The notes under the pieces: generated by a model
The model's database searches: none
The model's input: the letters and a program-made list of their open reading frames with translations, nothing else
Told to the model about the DNA's origin: nothing
Assembly (NCBI RefSeq): GCF_002744245.1
Contig: NZ_NKHG01000110.1
Span: forward strand, 1-64,000
Direction of reading: 5' to 3'
Source: Bacillus pumilus
GTDB lineage: Bacteria > Bacillota > Bacilli > Bacillales > Bacillaceae
DNA length: 64,000 nt
Made by a program: the position numbers and the translations under genes
Shown here: positions 35,914 through 44,542 of the stretch, in pieces
How positions within the stretch are numbered: position 1 is the stretch's first letter
How the letters are laid out: each line of letters starts with the position of its first letter

Positions 35914-37212
35914 ATGAGCCTTAAACTGCAACAAGAACAGGTATTAAAGCAGGTGCTCACGCAAGAACTCAGGCAGGCCATTACGCTGCTGCAATTGAAT
36001 TGTGCAGAGCTGGGCGAGTATCTTGACCAGTTAGCGCTTGAGAACCCTCTGATTGAGCGGAAAGACACGGACAGCTATCAACCAGTGTATCATAAAAGAT
36101 CACAAGATCGAATGACAGAGCCGTATCGTACGCATCAAAAAGAAAGCCTGCAAATGTATTTGAAAAGACAGGCAATTGATTTGTCCTTAAGTGAAAAGAA
36201 TCAAAGGATCTTTCAATTTATGATTGAATCCATTGATTCAAATGGCTATTTAAATGAATCAGTTGACGAAATGGCCGCTGTTTTAGAGGTTTCGGCGGAA
36301 GATGTAGAGGCCGTTCTTCATCAGCTTCAATCATTAGAGCCTGCCGGTATTGGCGCAAGATCATTGCAAGAGTGCATCTTGCTGCAATTAAGAAGAAAAC
36401 AGGAGCGCTGGCATGAAGCCGAGCTGATCATTGAAAAGCATTTCTTTCTTTTTGCAAGGAAGGCTTGGAAGGAAATTGCGGGGAAAACAGGCGTTTCAAT
36501 GAAAACACTTCAAGCGATACAAGATGAGGTGTCGCTCCTTGAACCAAGACCCGGCCTTCATTTCTCTTATGAAGAACAGCATGTGTATATAGAGCCTGAT
36601 GTATTGATTACTGTGATGCAGGATCATATCACATTTGAGCTGAATCAGCGCGCCTTTCCTGATATTGAAATGAATGAAGGGTATTTCGCCATGATTCAAG
36701 ACCAAAAACAGCATGAAGCGCATGCGTATTTAAAGGAGAAAGAGCAGCAGTACAATTGGCTTGCCCAAGCGCTGAAGCAGAGAAAACAAACGATGACCCA
36801 TGTTGTTCGTGAGATTATCTTACATCAGACAGATTTTTTCCTCACAGGGAAGCACAAAATGAAACCGCTTACTATGAAGCGGATAGCAGATATATTGCAA
36901 GTGCATGAGTCGACAGTCAGCCGAACCGTAAAAGGAAAAATGGTGCAAACCCCTTATGGATTAATGGAAATGAAACAATTTTTCCAAGCAAAATTAGAGG
37001 GGTATTCGCTAGAAGAGGCTTCCAGCTACACAGTCAAGACCCACATCGCTGAGCTGATTCAAACGGAAAATAAGAAAAAGCCGTATTCAGATCAGCAAAT
37101 CATGACTCAGCTTCAGCAAACCTTTGGCATCCGTGTCTCACGTAGAACAATTGCAAAATATCGTGAACAAATGAATCTTCCATCATCAACGCTGAGGAAG
37201 CGTTATGATTAA
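35914..37212 (+). CDS. sigL: SigL, RNA polymerase sigma-54 factor
   Basis: 432-aa RpoN-family factor. The Gln-rich N-terminal activator-interacting region (LQQEQVLKQVLTQELRQAI) is followed by the core-binding domain, the helix-turn-helix (MKRIADILQVHESTVSRTVK, near 324-343) and the RpoN box variant SRRTIAKYRE near the C-terminus. It reads -24/-12 promoters and needs activators such as RocR, encoded just downstream. GGGAGGGGAG before the ATG. Confidence 0.93.
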   Translation: MSLKLQQEQVLKQVLTQELRQAITLLQLNCAELGEYLDQLALENPLIERKDTDSYQPVYHKRSQDRMTEPYRTHQKESLQMYLKRQAIDLSLSEKNQRIFQFMIESIDSNGYLNESVDEMAAVLEVSAEDVEAVLHQLQSLEPAGIGARSLQECILLQLRRKQERWHEAELIIEKHFFLFARKAWKEIAGKTGVSMKTLQAIQDEVSLLEPRPGLHFSYEEQHVYIEPDVLITVMQDHITFELNQRAFPDIEMNEGYFAMIQDQKQHEAHAYLKEKEQQYNWLAQALKQRKQTMTHVVREIILHQTDFFLTGKHKMKPLTMKRIADILQVHESTVSRTVKGKMVQTPYGLMEMKQFFQAKLEGYSLEEASSYTVKTHIAELIQTENKKKPYSDQQIMTQLQQTFGIRVSRRTIAKYREQMNLPSSTLRKRYD

Positions 37213-37253
37213 AAAGAAGCACATGCCAGAAAAATGGCAGGTGCTTCTTTTTG
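37211..37253 (+). terminator. Terminator after sigL
   Basis: A long stem (AAAAGAAGCAC..GCCA / TGGC..GTGCTTCTTTT) with a short loop overlaps the stop codon and ends in a T run. Confidence 0.85.
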
Positions 37254-37269
37254 ATAAGGGGAGGCCCCG

Positions 37270-37562
37270 AAGAATTCTTGGAAATTGAGAAATGGGCAGA
37301 CGTGTGATTTATTCAAGGCATTAATGAATCAGGTCTCAACCTTGTTAGTAGAAACGATGCGTGAAATGAGAAAAGTCGTGTTTTTTTCACGAAAAGCTTC
37401 CATTCGACAGCTTTACAAAGAACATGAACAAAATTTATCAAGCTGTCATTGCCAAGCAGTCAGAGGAAGCGGAGAGAGCGATGATCACACATTTAGAACA
37501 TGTAGAAAAACGGCTAAGTGAGATGCTGAAAGAACCGGTAGGGCAGTCAGTTACACAATAAG
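37270..37562 (+). pseudogene. Decayed GntR/FCD-family regulator fragment (lutR-like)
   Basis: The 3' portion of a GntR regulator effector (FCD) domain survives in at least two frames. From 37330 the frame reads MNQVSTLLVETMREMRK then KASIRQLYKEHE, and after a frameshift near 37425 the next frame reads NKIYQAVIAKQSEEAERAM then ITHLEHVEKRLSEML to a stop at 37561. The pattern HE.IYQAV...EEAERAM..HL is diagnostic of FCD domains. The 5' DNA-binding half is gone, and an EEFLEIEKWADV remnant ending in a stop sits at 37270. In B. subtilis lutP-lutR follow sigL, so this is probably a lutR relic after deletion of lutP. Confidence 0.65.
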
Positions 37563-37584
37563 CTGCGCCGAATGAGGCACAGCT

Positions 37585-39030
37585 CTATGATTGACGAGAA
37601 ATATGTAGCTTTTTCATTCGATATTGTAGACTTTGCCTGCTCATGCCCAATATCTCTGCAGTCTGTGAAATATTGTCGTCCATTTTTTCTAAGTAATGGA
37701 CGATGTATTGTTTTTCAAATCGCTCCAACTGGGTTTGAAAATCAGTCGTATGCTCTTGGCTTGTGTAGATAAAGGTGTCAGCCGCCGCTGTTTGCTGCAA
37801 AGAATTTGCCTGCATTTGTGCAGCAGGACGACCTTCCCCGTGCTTGAACCTGAAATGATAGGGAAGGTGATGCAGGCTTAAGTATGCTTCATCCATCATC
37901 ATATTCATCCCAGCCTCAATCACATGCTCCAGCTCTCTTACATTGCCTGGCCAATGATAAGCTTGAAAGAGAGCAAGTACCTCTTCATCAGCCGCCTTCA
38001 CATTCATCTGAAACAGCTCGTTATATTTTTGAATAAAATGTTCGACAAACATAGGAATGTCTTCTTTTCGTTCAGAAAGCGGGGGGATAAATAAGGTGAC
38101 AATTCCTAATCGATAAAATAAATCCTTTCTCATGCGTCCGCCTGCAATCGCATCTACAGGGTCTTCATTTATATTGGCAATTACTCTGACATCAACGGCG
38201 ATTTCTTTTGTGCTGCCTAACCGTCTTACACGTTTTTCCTGCAATACGCGCAATAGTTTTGCTTGAAGACCAGGATTTAATGAGTTGATCTCATCTAAAA
38301 GCAGTGTGCCTCCCTGTGCCTGTTCGAATAGACCGGGCTGATCCGTCGCACCCGTAAAAGCACCTCTTTGCGTACCAAAAAGCAAACTTTCAATGAGGTG
38401 ATCAGGCAGTGCCGCACAATTCTGGGTAATAAATGGTCCAGATGAACGACTGCTGCCATTATGAATGCTTTGTGCAAATAGTTCTTTTCCCGTCCCTGTT
38501 TCACCAACAATCAGCACATAGGAAGAGGTGCGTGTGGCCCGTTTCGCATGTTCAATCACTTCTAAAAATGCAGGGCTTTTCCCGATAATCGAATCAAATG
38601 TAAAGCGTGTGTTTCCTTTTTTCTTCATATTGTGATGAATAAGCCGTTCCAGCTTGGTCACATCATTCGAGATTTCAACCGCTCCTTGGATGAAGCCATC
38701 TCGAACGAGCGGGTATGTATGGTTAATGGTTGTGATTTCTTTCCCGTTGTAATTATGATACGTCTGTTTTGCGTGAACGGTTTGTTTCCCAGTTCGCAGC
38801 GCTTGGACAAGCGTGCTGTGCATCTCGTCTTGAAATACGAAGAAGTCTAGTACATTTTTATGGAGAACATCAGAGCGCTTTAAAGATTCGATCTCCATCA
38901 TTTTTTTATTATAAACAACGGTATTGCCATTTTCGTCAATGGCATGAACACCGACGTCAATTAAATCAAGCATTTGTTTATATAGATCAATCTCATTTTC
39001 CAGCTTCGTGACATGAGGGTCTTTTTTCAT
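37585..39030 (-). CDS. rocR: RocR, sigma-54-dependent activator of arginine catabolism
   Basis: 481-aa NtrC-type activator. The N-terminal PAS domain (about 10-120) senses ornithine or citrulline in B. subtilis. The central AAA+ domain has GETGTGKE, the sigma-54 contact loop GAFTGA and DEINSLNPGLQAKLLRVLQE. The C-terminal Fis-type helix-turn-helix contains NISQTAEILGMSRQSLQYRMKKL. GGAGGTG 7 nt before the ATG. Divergent from rocD, whose upstream activating palindromes lie in the gap. About 20 residues longer than the B. subtilis protein. Confidence 0.92.
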   Translation of the reverse strand: MKKDPHVTKLENEIDLYKQMLDLIDVGVHAIDENGNTVVYNKKMMEIESLKRSDVLHKNVLDFFVFQDEMHSTLVQALRTGKQTVHAKQTYHNYNGKEITTINHTYPLVRDGFIQGAVEISNDVTKLERLIHHNMKKKGNTRFTFDSIIGKSPAFLEVIEHAKRATRTSSYVLIVGETGTGKELFAQSIHNGSSRSSGPFITQNCAALPDHLIESLLFGTQRGAFTGATDQPGLFEQAQGGTLLLDEINSLNPGLQAKLLRVLQEKRVRRLGSTKEIAVDVRVIANINEDPVDAIAGGRMRKDLFYRLGIVTLFIPPLSERKEDIPMFVEHFIQKYNELFQMNVKAADEEVLALFQAYHWPGNVRELEHVIEAGMNMMMDEAYLSLHHLPYHFRFKHGEGRPAAQMQANSLQQTAAADTFIYTSQEHTTDFQTQLERFEKQYIVHYLEKMDDNISQTAEILGMSRQSLQYRMKKLHISRQS

Positions 39031-39062
39031 TTACGCCACCTCCAGACCTTACCTCCATTGTA

Positions 39063-39120
39063 CATGAAAAATTTTGCGGTTTCCTCTAAAAAATTTGGCG
39101 CATGCAAAATTTTTTTGCAT
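39063..39120 (+). promoter_or_regulatory. Candidate RocR upstream activating sequences
   Basis: A palindrome ATGCAAAA-TTT-TTTTGCAT spans 39102-39120, and a weaker relative (ATGAAAAATTTTGCGG) lies about 40 bp upstream at 39063-39078. Two such sites at this distance upstream of a sigma-54 promoter fit the UAS1/UAS2 arrangement described for B. subtilis roc operons. Confidence 0.65.
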
Positions 39121-39161
39121 TAAAGAGAAAGCAAACCCTTGAATTAAAGCGATCAGAAAGT

Positions 39162-39177
39162 TGGCACAATTCTTGCA
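39162..39177 (+). promoter_or_regulatory. Sigma-54 (-24/-12) promoter of rocD
   Basis: TGGCAC (39162-39167), 5 nt, then TTGCA (39173-39177), a perfect match to the sigma-54 consensus. The predicted start is near 39189, 50 nt before the rocD ATG. SigL and RocR are both encoded within 4 kb upstream. Confidence 0.92.
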
Positions 39178-39238
39178 TAACATATGAGTGAAGATGAACC
39201 CAATTGAAGAGGCAAGCTAATCGAAGGAGGATAACAAG

Positions 39239-40432
39239 ATGACACAGACAAATGAATTGATTCAACAAACAGAGCAATATGGTGCTGCGAATTATCATCC
39301 ACTGCCAATTGTGATTTCAGAGGCTGAGGGGGTTTGGGTGACTGATCCTGAAGGCAATCGATACATGGATATGCTGAGTGCGTATTCCGCAGTGAACCAA
39401 GGGCATCGCCATCCCCGTATTATTGATGCGCTCAAAAAGCAGGCCGGCCGGGTGACGCTCACATCGAGAGCCTTTCACAATGATCAGCTTGGTCCTTGGT
39501 ATGAGAAGATTTGTAAACTGACGAATAAAGATATGGCATTGCCGATGAATACAGGAGCCGAGGCTGTAGAAACGGCTGTAAAGGCAGCGAGACGCTGGGG
39601 CTATGACGTCAAAGGAATCGAAGAGAATCGCGCTGAAATCATTGCGTGTGTCGGAAATTTTCATGGGCGCACGATGACGGCTGTTTCACTTTCTTCTGAA
39701 GCAGAATATCAAAGAGGCTTCGGGCCGATGCTTCCGGGAATCAAGCTCATTTCTTATGGCGATATTGCTGCGTTACGAGAAGCCATCACTCCGCAGACAG
39801 CGGCTTTTCTGATTGAGCCGATTCAAGGAGAAGCGGGCATTGTCATGCCGCCAGAGGGCTTTTTGAAAGAAGCAAAGGCGCTATGTGAGCAGGAAAATGT
39901 TTTATTCATTGCAGATGAAATTCAAGTGGGATTAGCGCGAACAGGCAAGATGTTTGCATGCGACTGGGAAGAAATTGAGCCTGATATGCTGATACTCGGT
40001 AAGGCATTAGGCGGTGGTGTTTTCCCGATCTCATGTGTCGTGGCTAACCGTGATATTTTAGGCGTGTTTAACCCTGGGTCTCATGGTTCTACCTTTGGTG
40101 GAAACCCTCTTGCCTGTGCGGTGTCGCTTGCTGCGCTGGATGTCTTAATCGACGAGAAGCTTGCAGAGCGTTCTATGGAGCTTGGACACTATTTCAAAGA
40201 CAAACTGTCACGTATTCAAAGCCCTGTTATTAAGGAAGTGCGCGGGCGTGGACTATTTATTGGCATGGAGCTGACAGAGGCAGCTAGACCATATTGTGAG
40301 AAGCTCAAGCAAGCTGGGCTATTATGTAAGGAAACGCATGAGACAGTGATCCGCTTTGCACCGCCGCTCACTATTTCGAAAGAAGATTTAGACTGGGCAA
40401 TCGGTCATATTGAAGCCTTGTTCCAAGCATAA
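39239..40432 (+). CDS. rocD: RocD, ornithine aminotransferase
   Basis: 397-aa class III PLP aminotransferase converting ornithine and 2-oxoglutarate to glutamate semialdehyde and glutamate. It shows [17 protein letters not shown], the aspartate motif [10 protein letters not shown] and the Schiff-base Lys in [18 protein letters not shown] before the ATG. First gene of the sigma-54-driven roc unit. Confidence 0.93.
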   Translation: MTQTNELIQQTEQYGAANYHPLPIVISEAEGVWVTDPEGNRYMDMLSAYSAVNQGHRHPRIIDALKKQAGRVTLTSRAFHNDQLGPWYEKICKLTNKDMALPMNTGAEAVETAVKAARRWGYDVKGIEENRAEIIACVGNFHGRTMTAVSLSSEAEYQRGFGPMLPGIKLISYGDIAALREAITPQTAAFLIEPIQGEAGIVMPPEGFLKEAKALCEQENVLFIADEIQVGLARTGKMFACDWEEIEPDMLILGKALGGGVFPISCVVANRDILGVFNPGSHGSTFGGNPLACAVSLAALDVLIDEKLAERSMELGHYFKDKLSRIQSPVIKEVRGRGLFIGMELTEAARPYCEKLKQAGLLCKETHETVIRFAPPLTISKEDLDWAIGHIEALFQA

Positions 40433-40436
40433 ATAC

Positions 40437-40471
40437 AAAAGGGGAGAAGCCTTAGAATTCTCCCTTTCTCT
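40437..40471 (+). terminator. Possible weak terminator between rocD and rocE
   Basis: An imperfect stem GGGGAGAA/TTCTCCC with loop GCCTTAG is followed by TTTCTCTTTC. Probably only partial, since rocE has no obvious promoter of its own. Confidence 0.4.
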
Positions 40472-40534
40472 TTCAGGCACACGCGAATTTTGTCAAAGGA
40501 TGATGAATAAAAGAGTGAAAGTGGGGAAGCGGAT

Positions 40535-41956
40535 TTGAAGCTAGAACAGCATAATGAATTAGAGCGTTCCATGAAAAGCAGACATCTCTTTATGATTGCC
40601 TTAGGTGGCGTCATCGGCACAGGCCTTTTCCTTGGGTCAGGACTCATTATTCACCAGGCAGGACCTGGGGGAGCCATTCTTTCGTTTATTATTGGCGGAC
40701 TGTTGATGTACTTGGTGATGCTGTGTCTTGGTGAATTAGCAGTGGCGATGCCGACAGCAGGTTCCTTTCAAGAGTATGCAACCAAGTATATTGGCCCGTC
40801 CACAGGCTTTATGATTGGCTGGCTCTATTGGTTTAGTTGGGCATGTACGATTGGACTGGAGTTTACGTCGGCAGGTATTTTACTCCAAAGATGGTTCCCA
40901 GATCTCCCTGTTTGGCTTTGGTGTCTTGCATTTAGTGTGATTTTATTTGTGATCAACGCCATATCAGCGCGCAGTTTTGCTGAAACAGAGTTTTGGTTTT
41001 CAGCGATCAAGGTAGCGGCCATCTTATTGTTTATTATCATTGGAATTGGCGCAATTTTCGGAATGATTCATCTGAAAGACGGAGAACCGGCCCCTCTATT
41101 CCGCCATTTGACGGATCATGGCGGACTTTTTCCAAATGGAATTTTTGCTATTTTATTAACCATGGTCACAGTCAATTTCTCCTTCCAGGGAACAGAGCTT
41201 GTAGGGATCGCAGCAGGTGAGAGTGAAAATCCAGAGAAGACATTGCCTCGATCGATTCGGAATATTATTTGGAGAACGATGGTTTTTTTCGTCTTATCTA
41301 TTGCGGTTCTTGCTGCACTTCTTCCGTGGCAGACAGCAGGCACAGTGGATAGTCCGTTTGTTGTGGTATTGGACAAGGTCGGTATACCATACGCCGCAGA
41401 TATCATGAATTTTATTATTATCACAGCCGTCTTATCTGTAGCGAACTCTGGTTTATATGCATCATCACGTATGCTCTGGTCACTTTCAAAAGATGGGAAA
41501 GGCCCTGATTTTACGAGAAAATTGTCCAAGCGTAAAATTCCCATCAATGCATTATTGGTGACAATGGGCGTATCCGGTCTATCACTGCTTACGAGTGTTG
41601 TCGCACCAAAAACGGTCTATGTCTGGCTGATTTCAATTTCAGGTATGGTGCTTGTGGTTGTGTGGATGTCCATTTGTCTATCTCAGTATTTCTTTAGAAG
41701 GCACTTTGTGAAAGAGGGCGGTGATGTAAAGGATCTCGTCTTCCGTACACCCCTATATCCGTTTGTGCCATTAGCAGGCTTTATCGCATTCGGTATTGTC
41801 CTCATCAGTTTATTCTTTATTGAGGATCAGCGGATTGGTCTGTATTGCGGTGTTCCGTTCATGGCCGCTTGCTACATCATTTATTACCTCAAAATCAAAC
41901 CAAAGGAAGATGCAAAACGGTTTGCTGAAGAGGAAGGGCCCATATCAAAAACATAA
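40535..41956 (+). CDS. rocE: RocE-like arginine/ornithine permease
   Basis: 473-aa APC-family (AAT subfamily) transporter with twelve helices. It begins MKSRHLFMIALGGVIGTGLFLGSG after a short tail and carries FSFQGTELVGIAAGESENPEKTLPRSI. Both motifs and the position after rocD match RocE. TTG start with GGGGAAG upstream. The arginase gene rocF that follows in B. subtilis is absent here. Another cationic amino-acid permease of the family is the alternative. Confidence 0.82.
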   Translation: MKLEQHNELERSMKSRHLFMIALGGVIGTGLFLGSGLIIHQAGPGGAILSFIIGGLLMYLVMLCLGELAVAMPTAGSFQEYATKYIGPSTGFMIGWLYWFSWACTIGLEFTSAGILLQRWFPDLPVWLWCLAFSVILFVINAISARSFAETEFWFSAIKVAAILLFIIIGIGAIFGMIHLKDGEPAPLFRHLTDHGGLFPNGIFAILLTMVTVNFSFQGTELVGIAAGESENPEKTLPRSIRNIIWRTMVFFVLSIAVLAALLPWQTAGTVDSPFVVVLDKVGIPYAADIMNFIIITAVLSVANSGLYASSRMLWSLSKDGKGPDFTRKLSKRKIPINALLVTMGVSGLSLLTSVVAPKTVYVWLISISGMVLVVVWMSICLSQYFFRRHFVKEGGDVKDLVFRTPLYPFVPLAGFIAFGIVLISLFFIEDQRIGLYCGVPFMAACYIIYYLKIKPKEDAKRFAEEEGPISKT

Positions 41957-41988
41957 GCAGGCGGATCATATCCGCCTGCACCTTTTCA
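41957..41988 (+). terminator. Terminator after rocE
   Basis: A 10-bp GC-rich perfect stem (GCAGGCGGAT/ATCCGCCTGC) with a 3-nt loop follows the stop codon by a few bases. The trailing tract CCTTTTC is short. Confidence 0.7.
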
Positions 41989-42114
41989 ATGGCAACTTCA
42001 TTCAATATAGAGAGTTATAAATATTTTGAAAGAAATATCATAGCGAAAAGCCTGATGACAAGCAGGATAACGGTGAAAATGTGTCCGTTTTTTGTCTAAA
42101 TGTGCTTGTAAGAG

Positions 42115-42217
42115 TTGAAAATGCAAGATGATCCTGTTAAAATAATTAAAGAAAGCAGGGATTGATTTTTTTTGGCTGTGGCGGGACGTTTTTTGTCACA
42201 GTGGGACGTTTTAAGTC
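42115..42217 (+). promoter_or_regulatory. cggR promoter and CggR operator
   Basis: TTGAAA (42115-42120), a 17-nt spacer and TAAAAT (42138-42143) with an upstream TG form the promoter. At 42182-42217 two direct repeats read CGGGAC-N6-TGTC-N4-TGGGAC-N6-AGTC, the arrangement known for the B. subtilis CggR operator (consensus CGGGACN6TGTC twice), here with two substitutions in the second half. CggR bound there blocks transcription until fructose-1,6-bisphosphate accumulates. Nothing else is seen in the 41.99-42.24 kb gap. Confidence 0.88.
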
Positions 42218-42244
42218 CAACGTGAAAAGAAAGGGTCGTTTGCC

Positions 42245-43282
42245 ATGAATCGTTTATTGGAAGCTCAAAAAAAATTATTGCCAGATCTTCTCACAGTTAT
42301 GCAAAAACGCTACGACATTTTGCAGTACATTAGGTTAGCTGAACCGATTGGCCGCAGAAGCCTTGCGACTAGTCTTGGTCTCAGTGAGCGTATATTAAGA
42401 GCTGAAGTTCAATTCTTAAAAGAACAAAACCTGCTGGATGTCAAAACGAGCGGTATGATGCTGACAAGTGAAGGTCATGCTTTGCTGGAATTACTAGAAG
42501 GAATGATGAAGGACGTTTTAGGTTTAACCTTTTTGGAAAATACATTAAAGAGAACGTTAGGCCTAGAAGAAGTCATGATCGTTTCTGGTGACAGTGACGA
42601 ATCCCCGTGGGTAAAGCAAGAAATGGGAAGAGCTGCTGTCCAATGTATGAAAAAAAGGTTTACTGGAAATAATATCGTCGCCGTCACTGGCGGAACGACG
42701 ATGGAAGCCGTTGCCGAAATGATGACCCCTGATGCTAAAAATCGCGACATGATGTTTGTCCCTGCAAGAGGTGGTCTCGGGGAGAATGTAAAAAATCAGG
42801 CAAACACCATTTGTGCCCACATGGCTGAAAAAGCTTCCGGTACTTACAAGCTGCTGTTTGTTCCAGGACAGCTGTCAGAAGGTGCTTACTCTTCGATTAT
42901 TGAAGAGCCGTCCGTCAAAGAAGTGCTTCAAACGATTAAATCATCCACGATGCTCATACATGGTATCGGTGAAGCAAAAACAATGGCGATGAGACGAAAC
43001 ACACCAGCTGAAGATTTAAAAAAGATTGATGAGCATGACGCAGTAACAGAGGCCTTTGGCTATTACTTTAATCGTGATGGTGAGGTCGTCCACAAAGTTC
43101 ACTCCGTCGGCATGCAGCTAGATGATTTAGAAAGTATTCCACACATCATTGCTGTTGCAGGTGGTTCATCAAAGGCAGGGGCCATTGAAGCTTATTTCAA
43201 AAAACCCCGCCGAACGGTTCTTGTCACAGACGAAGGAGCCGCAAAAGAGTTATTAAGGGAGTCAATTGATCCCTCAATATAA
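42245..43282 (+). CDS. cggR: CggR, central glycolytic gene repressor
   Basis: 345-aa SorC/DeoR-family repressor. The N-terminal winged helix (about 1-90) contains GRRSLATSLGLSERILRAEVQFLKEQNLL. The C-terminal sugar-phosphate domain (about 95-340) includes VAVTGGTTMEAVAEMM and binds fructose-1,6-bisphosphate. It represses its own operon with gapA through the operator upstream. AAAGGGTCG precedes the ATG. Confidence 0.92.
   Translation: MNRLLEAQKKLLPDLLTVMQKRYDILQYIRLAEPIGRRSLATSLGLSERILRAEVQFLKEQNLLDVKTSGMMLTSEGHALLELLEGMMKDVLGLTFLENTLKRTLGLEEVMIVSGDSDESPWVKQEMGRAAVQCMKKRFTGNNIVAVTGGTTMEAVAEMMTPDAKNRDMMFVPARGGLGENVKNQANTICAHMAEKASGTYKLLFVPGQLSEGAYSSIIEEPSVKEVLQTIKSSTMLIHGIGEAKTMAMRRNTPAEDLKKIDEHDAVTEAFGYYFNRDGEVVHKVHSVGMQLDDLESIPHIIAVAGGSSKAGAIEAYFKKPRRTVLVTDEGAAKELLRESIDPSI
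43257..43273 (+). other. Stem-loop at the cggR end, candidate mRNA processing site
   Basis: A hairpin GGGA-g-TC / GA-TCCC with loop AATT lies in the last codons of cggR. In B. subtilis the cggR-gapA message is cut near the cggR end and a stem-loop there stabilises the gapA part. Assignment is by analogy. Confidence 0.4.
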
Positions 43283-43315
43283 ATCATTCTGTTACCTATA
43301 AAAGGAGGAAACATC

Positions 43316-44323
43316 ATGGCAGTAAAAGTCGGTATTAACGGATTTGGACGTATTGGACGTAACGTATTTCGTGCAGCATTAAACAATCCTGAGGTTGAGG
43401 TAGTAGCGGTTAACGATCTAACAGACGCTAACATGCTTGCACACCTTTTACAATATGACTCTGTTCACGGAAAACTAGACGCAGAGGTTTCTGTAGACGG
43501 TACAAACTTAGTTGTGAACGGTAAAACAATCGAAGTATCAGCTGAGCGTGACCCTGCAAAATTAAGCTGGGGTAAACAAGGCGTAGAAATCGTTGTTGAA
43601 TCTACTGGATTCTTCACTAAACGTGCAGACGCTGCAAAACACTTAGAAGCTGGCGCTAAAAAAGTGATCATCTCTGCTCCTGCTAACGAAGAAGATATCA
43701 CAATCGTTATGGGTGTCAACGAAGACAAATACGATGCAGCTAGCCACGATGTCATCTCTAATGCATCTTGTACGACGAACTGCTTAGCTCCATTTGCAAA
43801 AGTACTTAACGATAAATTTGGCATTAAACGCGGTATGATGACAACCGTTCACTCATACACAAATGACCAGCAAATTCTTGATCTTCCGCATAAAGACTAC
43901 CGTCGTGCTCGTGCAGCTGCGGAAAACATCATCCCAACTTCTACAGGTGCTGCAAAAGCAGTTTCACTTGTATTGCCTGAACTTAAAGGCAAATTAAATG
44001 GTGGCGCAATGCGTGTTCCAACACCTAACGTTTCTTTAGTTGACCTTGTGGCTGAATTAAACCAAGATGTGACAGCTGAAGACGTAAATGCAGCACTAAA
44101 AGAAGCAGCTGAAGGAGAACTTAAAGGAATCCTTGGCTACAGTGAAGAGCCATTAGTATCTGGTGACTACAATGGTAACGCAAACTCTTCTACAATTGAT
44201 GCTCTTTCTACAATGGTCATGGAAGGCAGCATGGTGAAAGTCATCTCTTGGTACGATAACGAGAGTGGATATTCTCACCGCGTAGTTGACCTTGCAGCTT
44301 ACATTGCAAAACAAGGTCTTTAA
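43316..44323 (+). CDS. gapA: GapA, glyceraldehyde-3-phosphate dehydrogenase (glycolytic)
   Basis: 335-aa NAD-dependent enzyme. It has the Rossmann motif [15 protein letters not shown], catalytic C152 in SCTTN and the S-loop with [20 protein letters not shown]. Codon use is strongly biased to highly expressed codons and AAAGGAGG lies before the ATG. Transcribed with cggR. Confidence 0.96.
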   Translation: MAVKVGINGFGRIGRNVFRAALNNPEVEVVAVNDLTDANMLAHLLQYDSVHGKLDAEVSVDGTNLVVNGKTIEVSAERDPAKLSWGKQGVEIVVESTGFFTKRADAAKHLEAGAKKVIISAPANEEDITIVMGVNEDKYDAASHDVISNASCTTNCLAPFAKVLNDKFGIKRGMMTTVHSYTNDQQILDLPHKDYRRARAAAENIIPTSTGAAKAVSLVLPELKGKLNGGAMRVPTPNVSLVDLVAELNQDVTAEDVNAALKEAAEGELKGILGYSEEPLVSGDYNGNANSSTIDALSTMVMEGSMVKVISWYDNESGYSHRVVDLAAYIAKQGL

Positions 44324-44346
44324 TTTTTCACAATGAAGGAACTCAC

Positions 44347-44375
44347 TTGGTTCTTTCCTAGAGACACGATATAAT
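44347..44375 (+). promoter_or_regulatory. Sigma-A promoter of pgk-tpiA-gpmI-eno
   Basis: TTGGTT (44347-44352), a 17-nt spacer and a perfect TATAAT (44370-44375). It lies in the 219-bp gapA-pgk gap and would give the lower glycolytic genes CggR-independent expression. Confidence 0.72.
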
Positions 44376-44385
44376 GAAGACGGAC

Positions 44386-44422
44386 AAGGGAAGGGGAAGC
44401 ATCCCTTTCCCTTTCCCTTTTT
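44386..44422 (+). terminator. Terminator-like hairpin between gapA and pgk
   Basis: A 12-bp stem (AAGGGAAGGGGA/TCCCTTTCCCTT, one G-U) with loop AGCA is followed by TCCCTTTTT. It would end most cggR-gapA transcripts, yet it lies just downstream of the pgk promoter, at the very 5' end of that transcript. Confidence 0.7.
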
Positions 44423-44542
44423 CTCTATTTTTATCTGTTCTGCACGATTTCTCGTTTTGATGAGGGCAAAATGGGAAAAGGATAAAGAGAGACTTGTCCA
44501 ATGCGTAAGGAAACCAGAATAAAGGAGGATCTCCTGACGAGC

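Noticed and set aside
40472-40534. Possible second sigma-54 promoter for rocE
   Set aside because: AGGCACACGC has a GG but no GC at the required -12 distance, so it does not fit the -24/-12 consensus.
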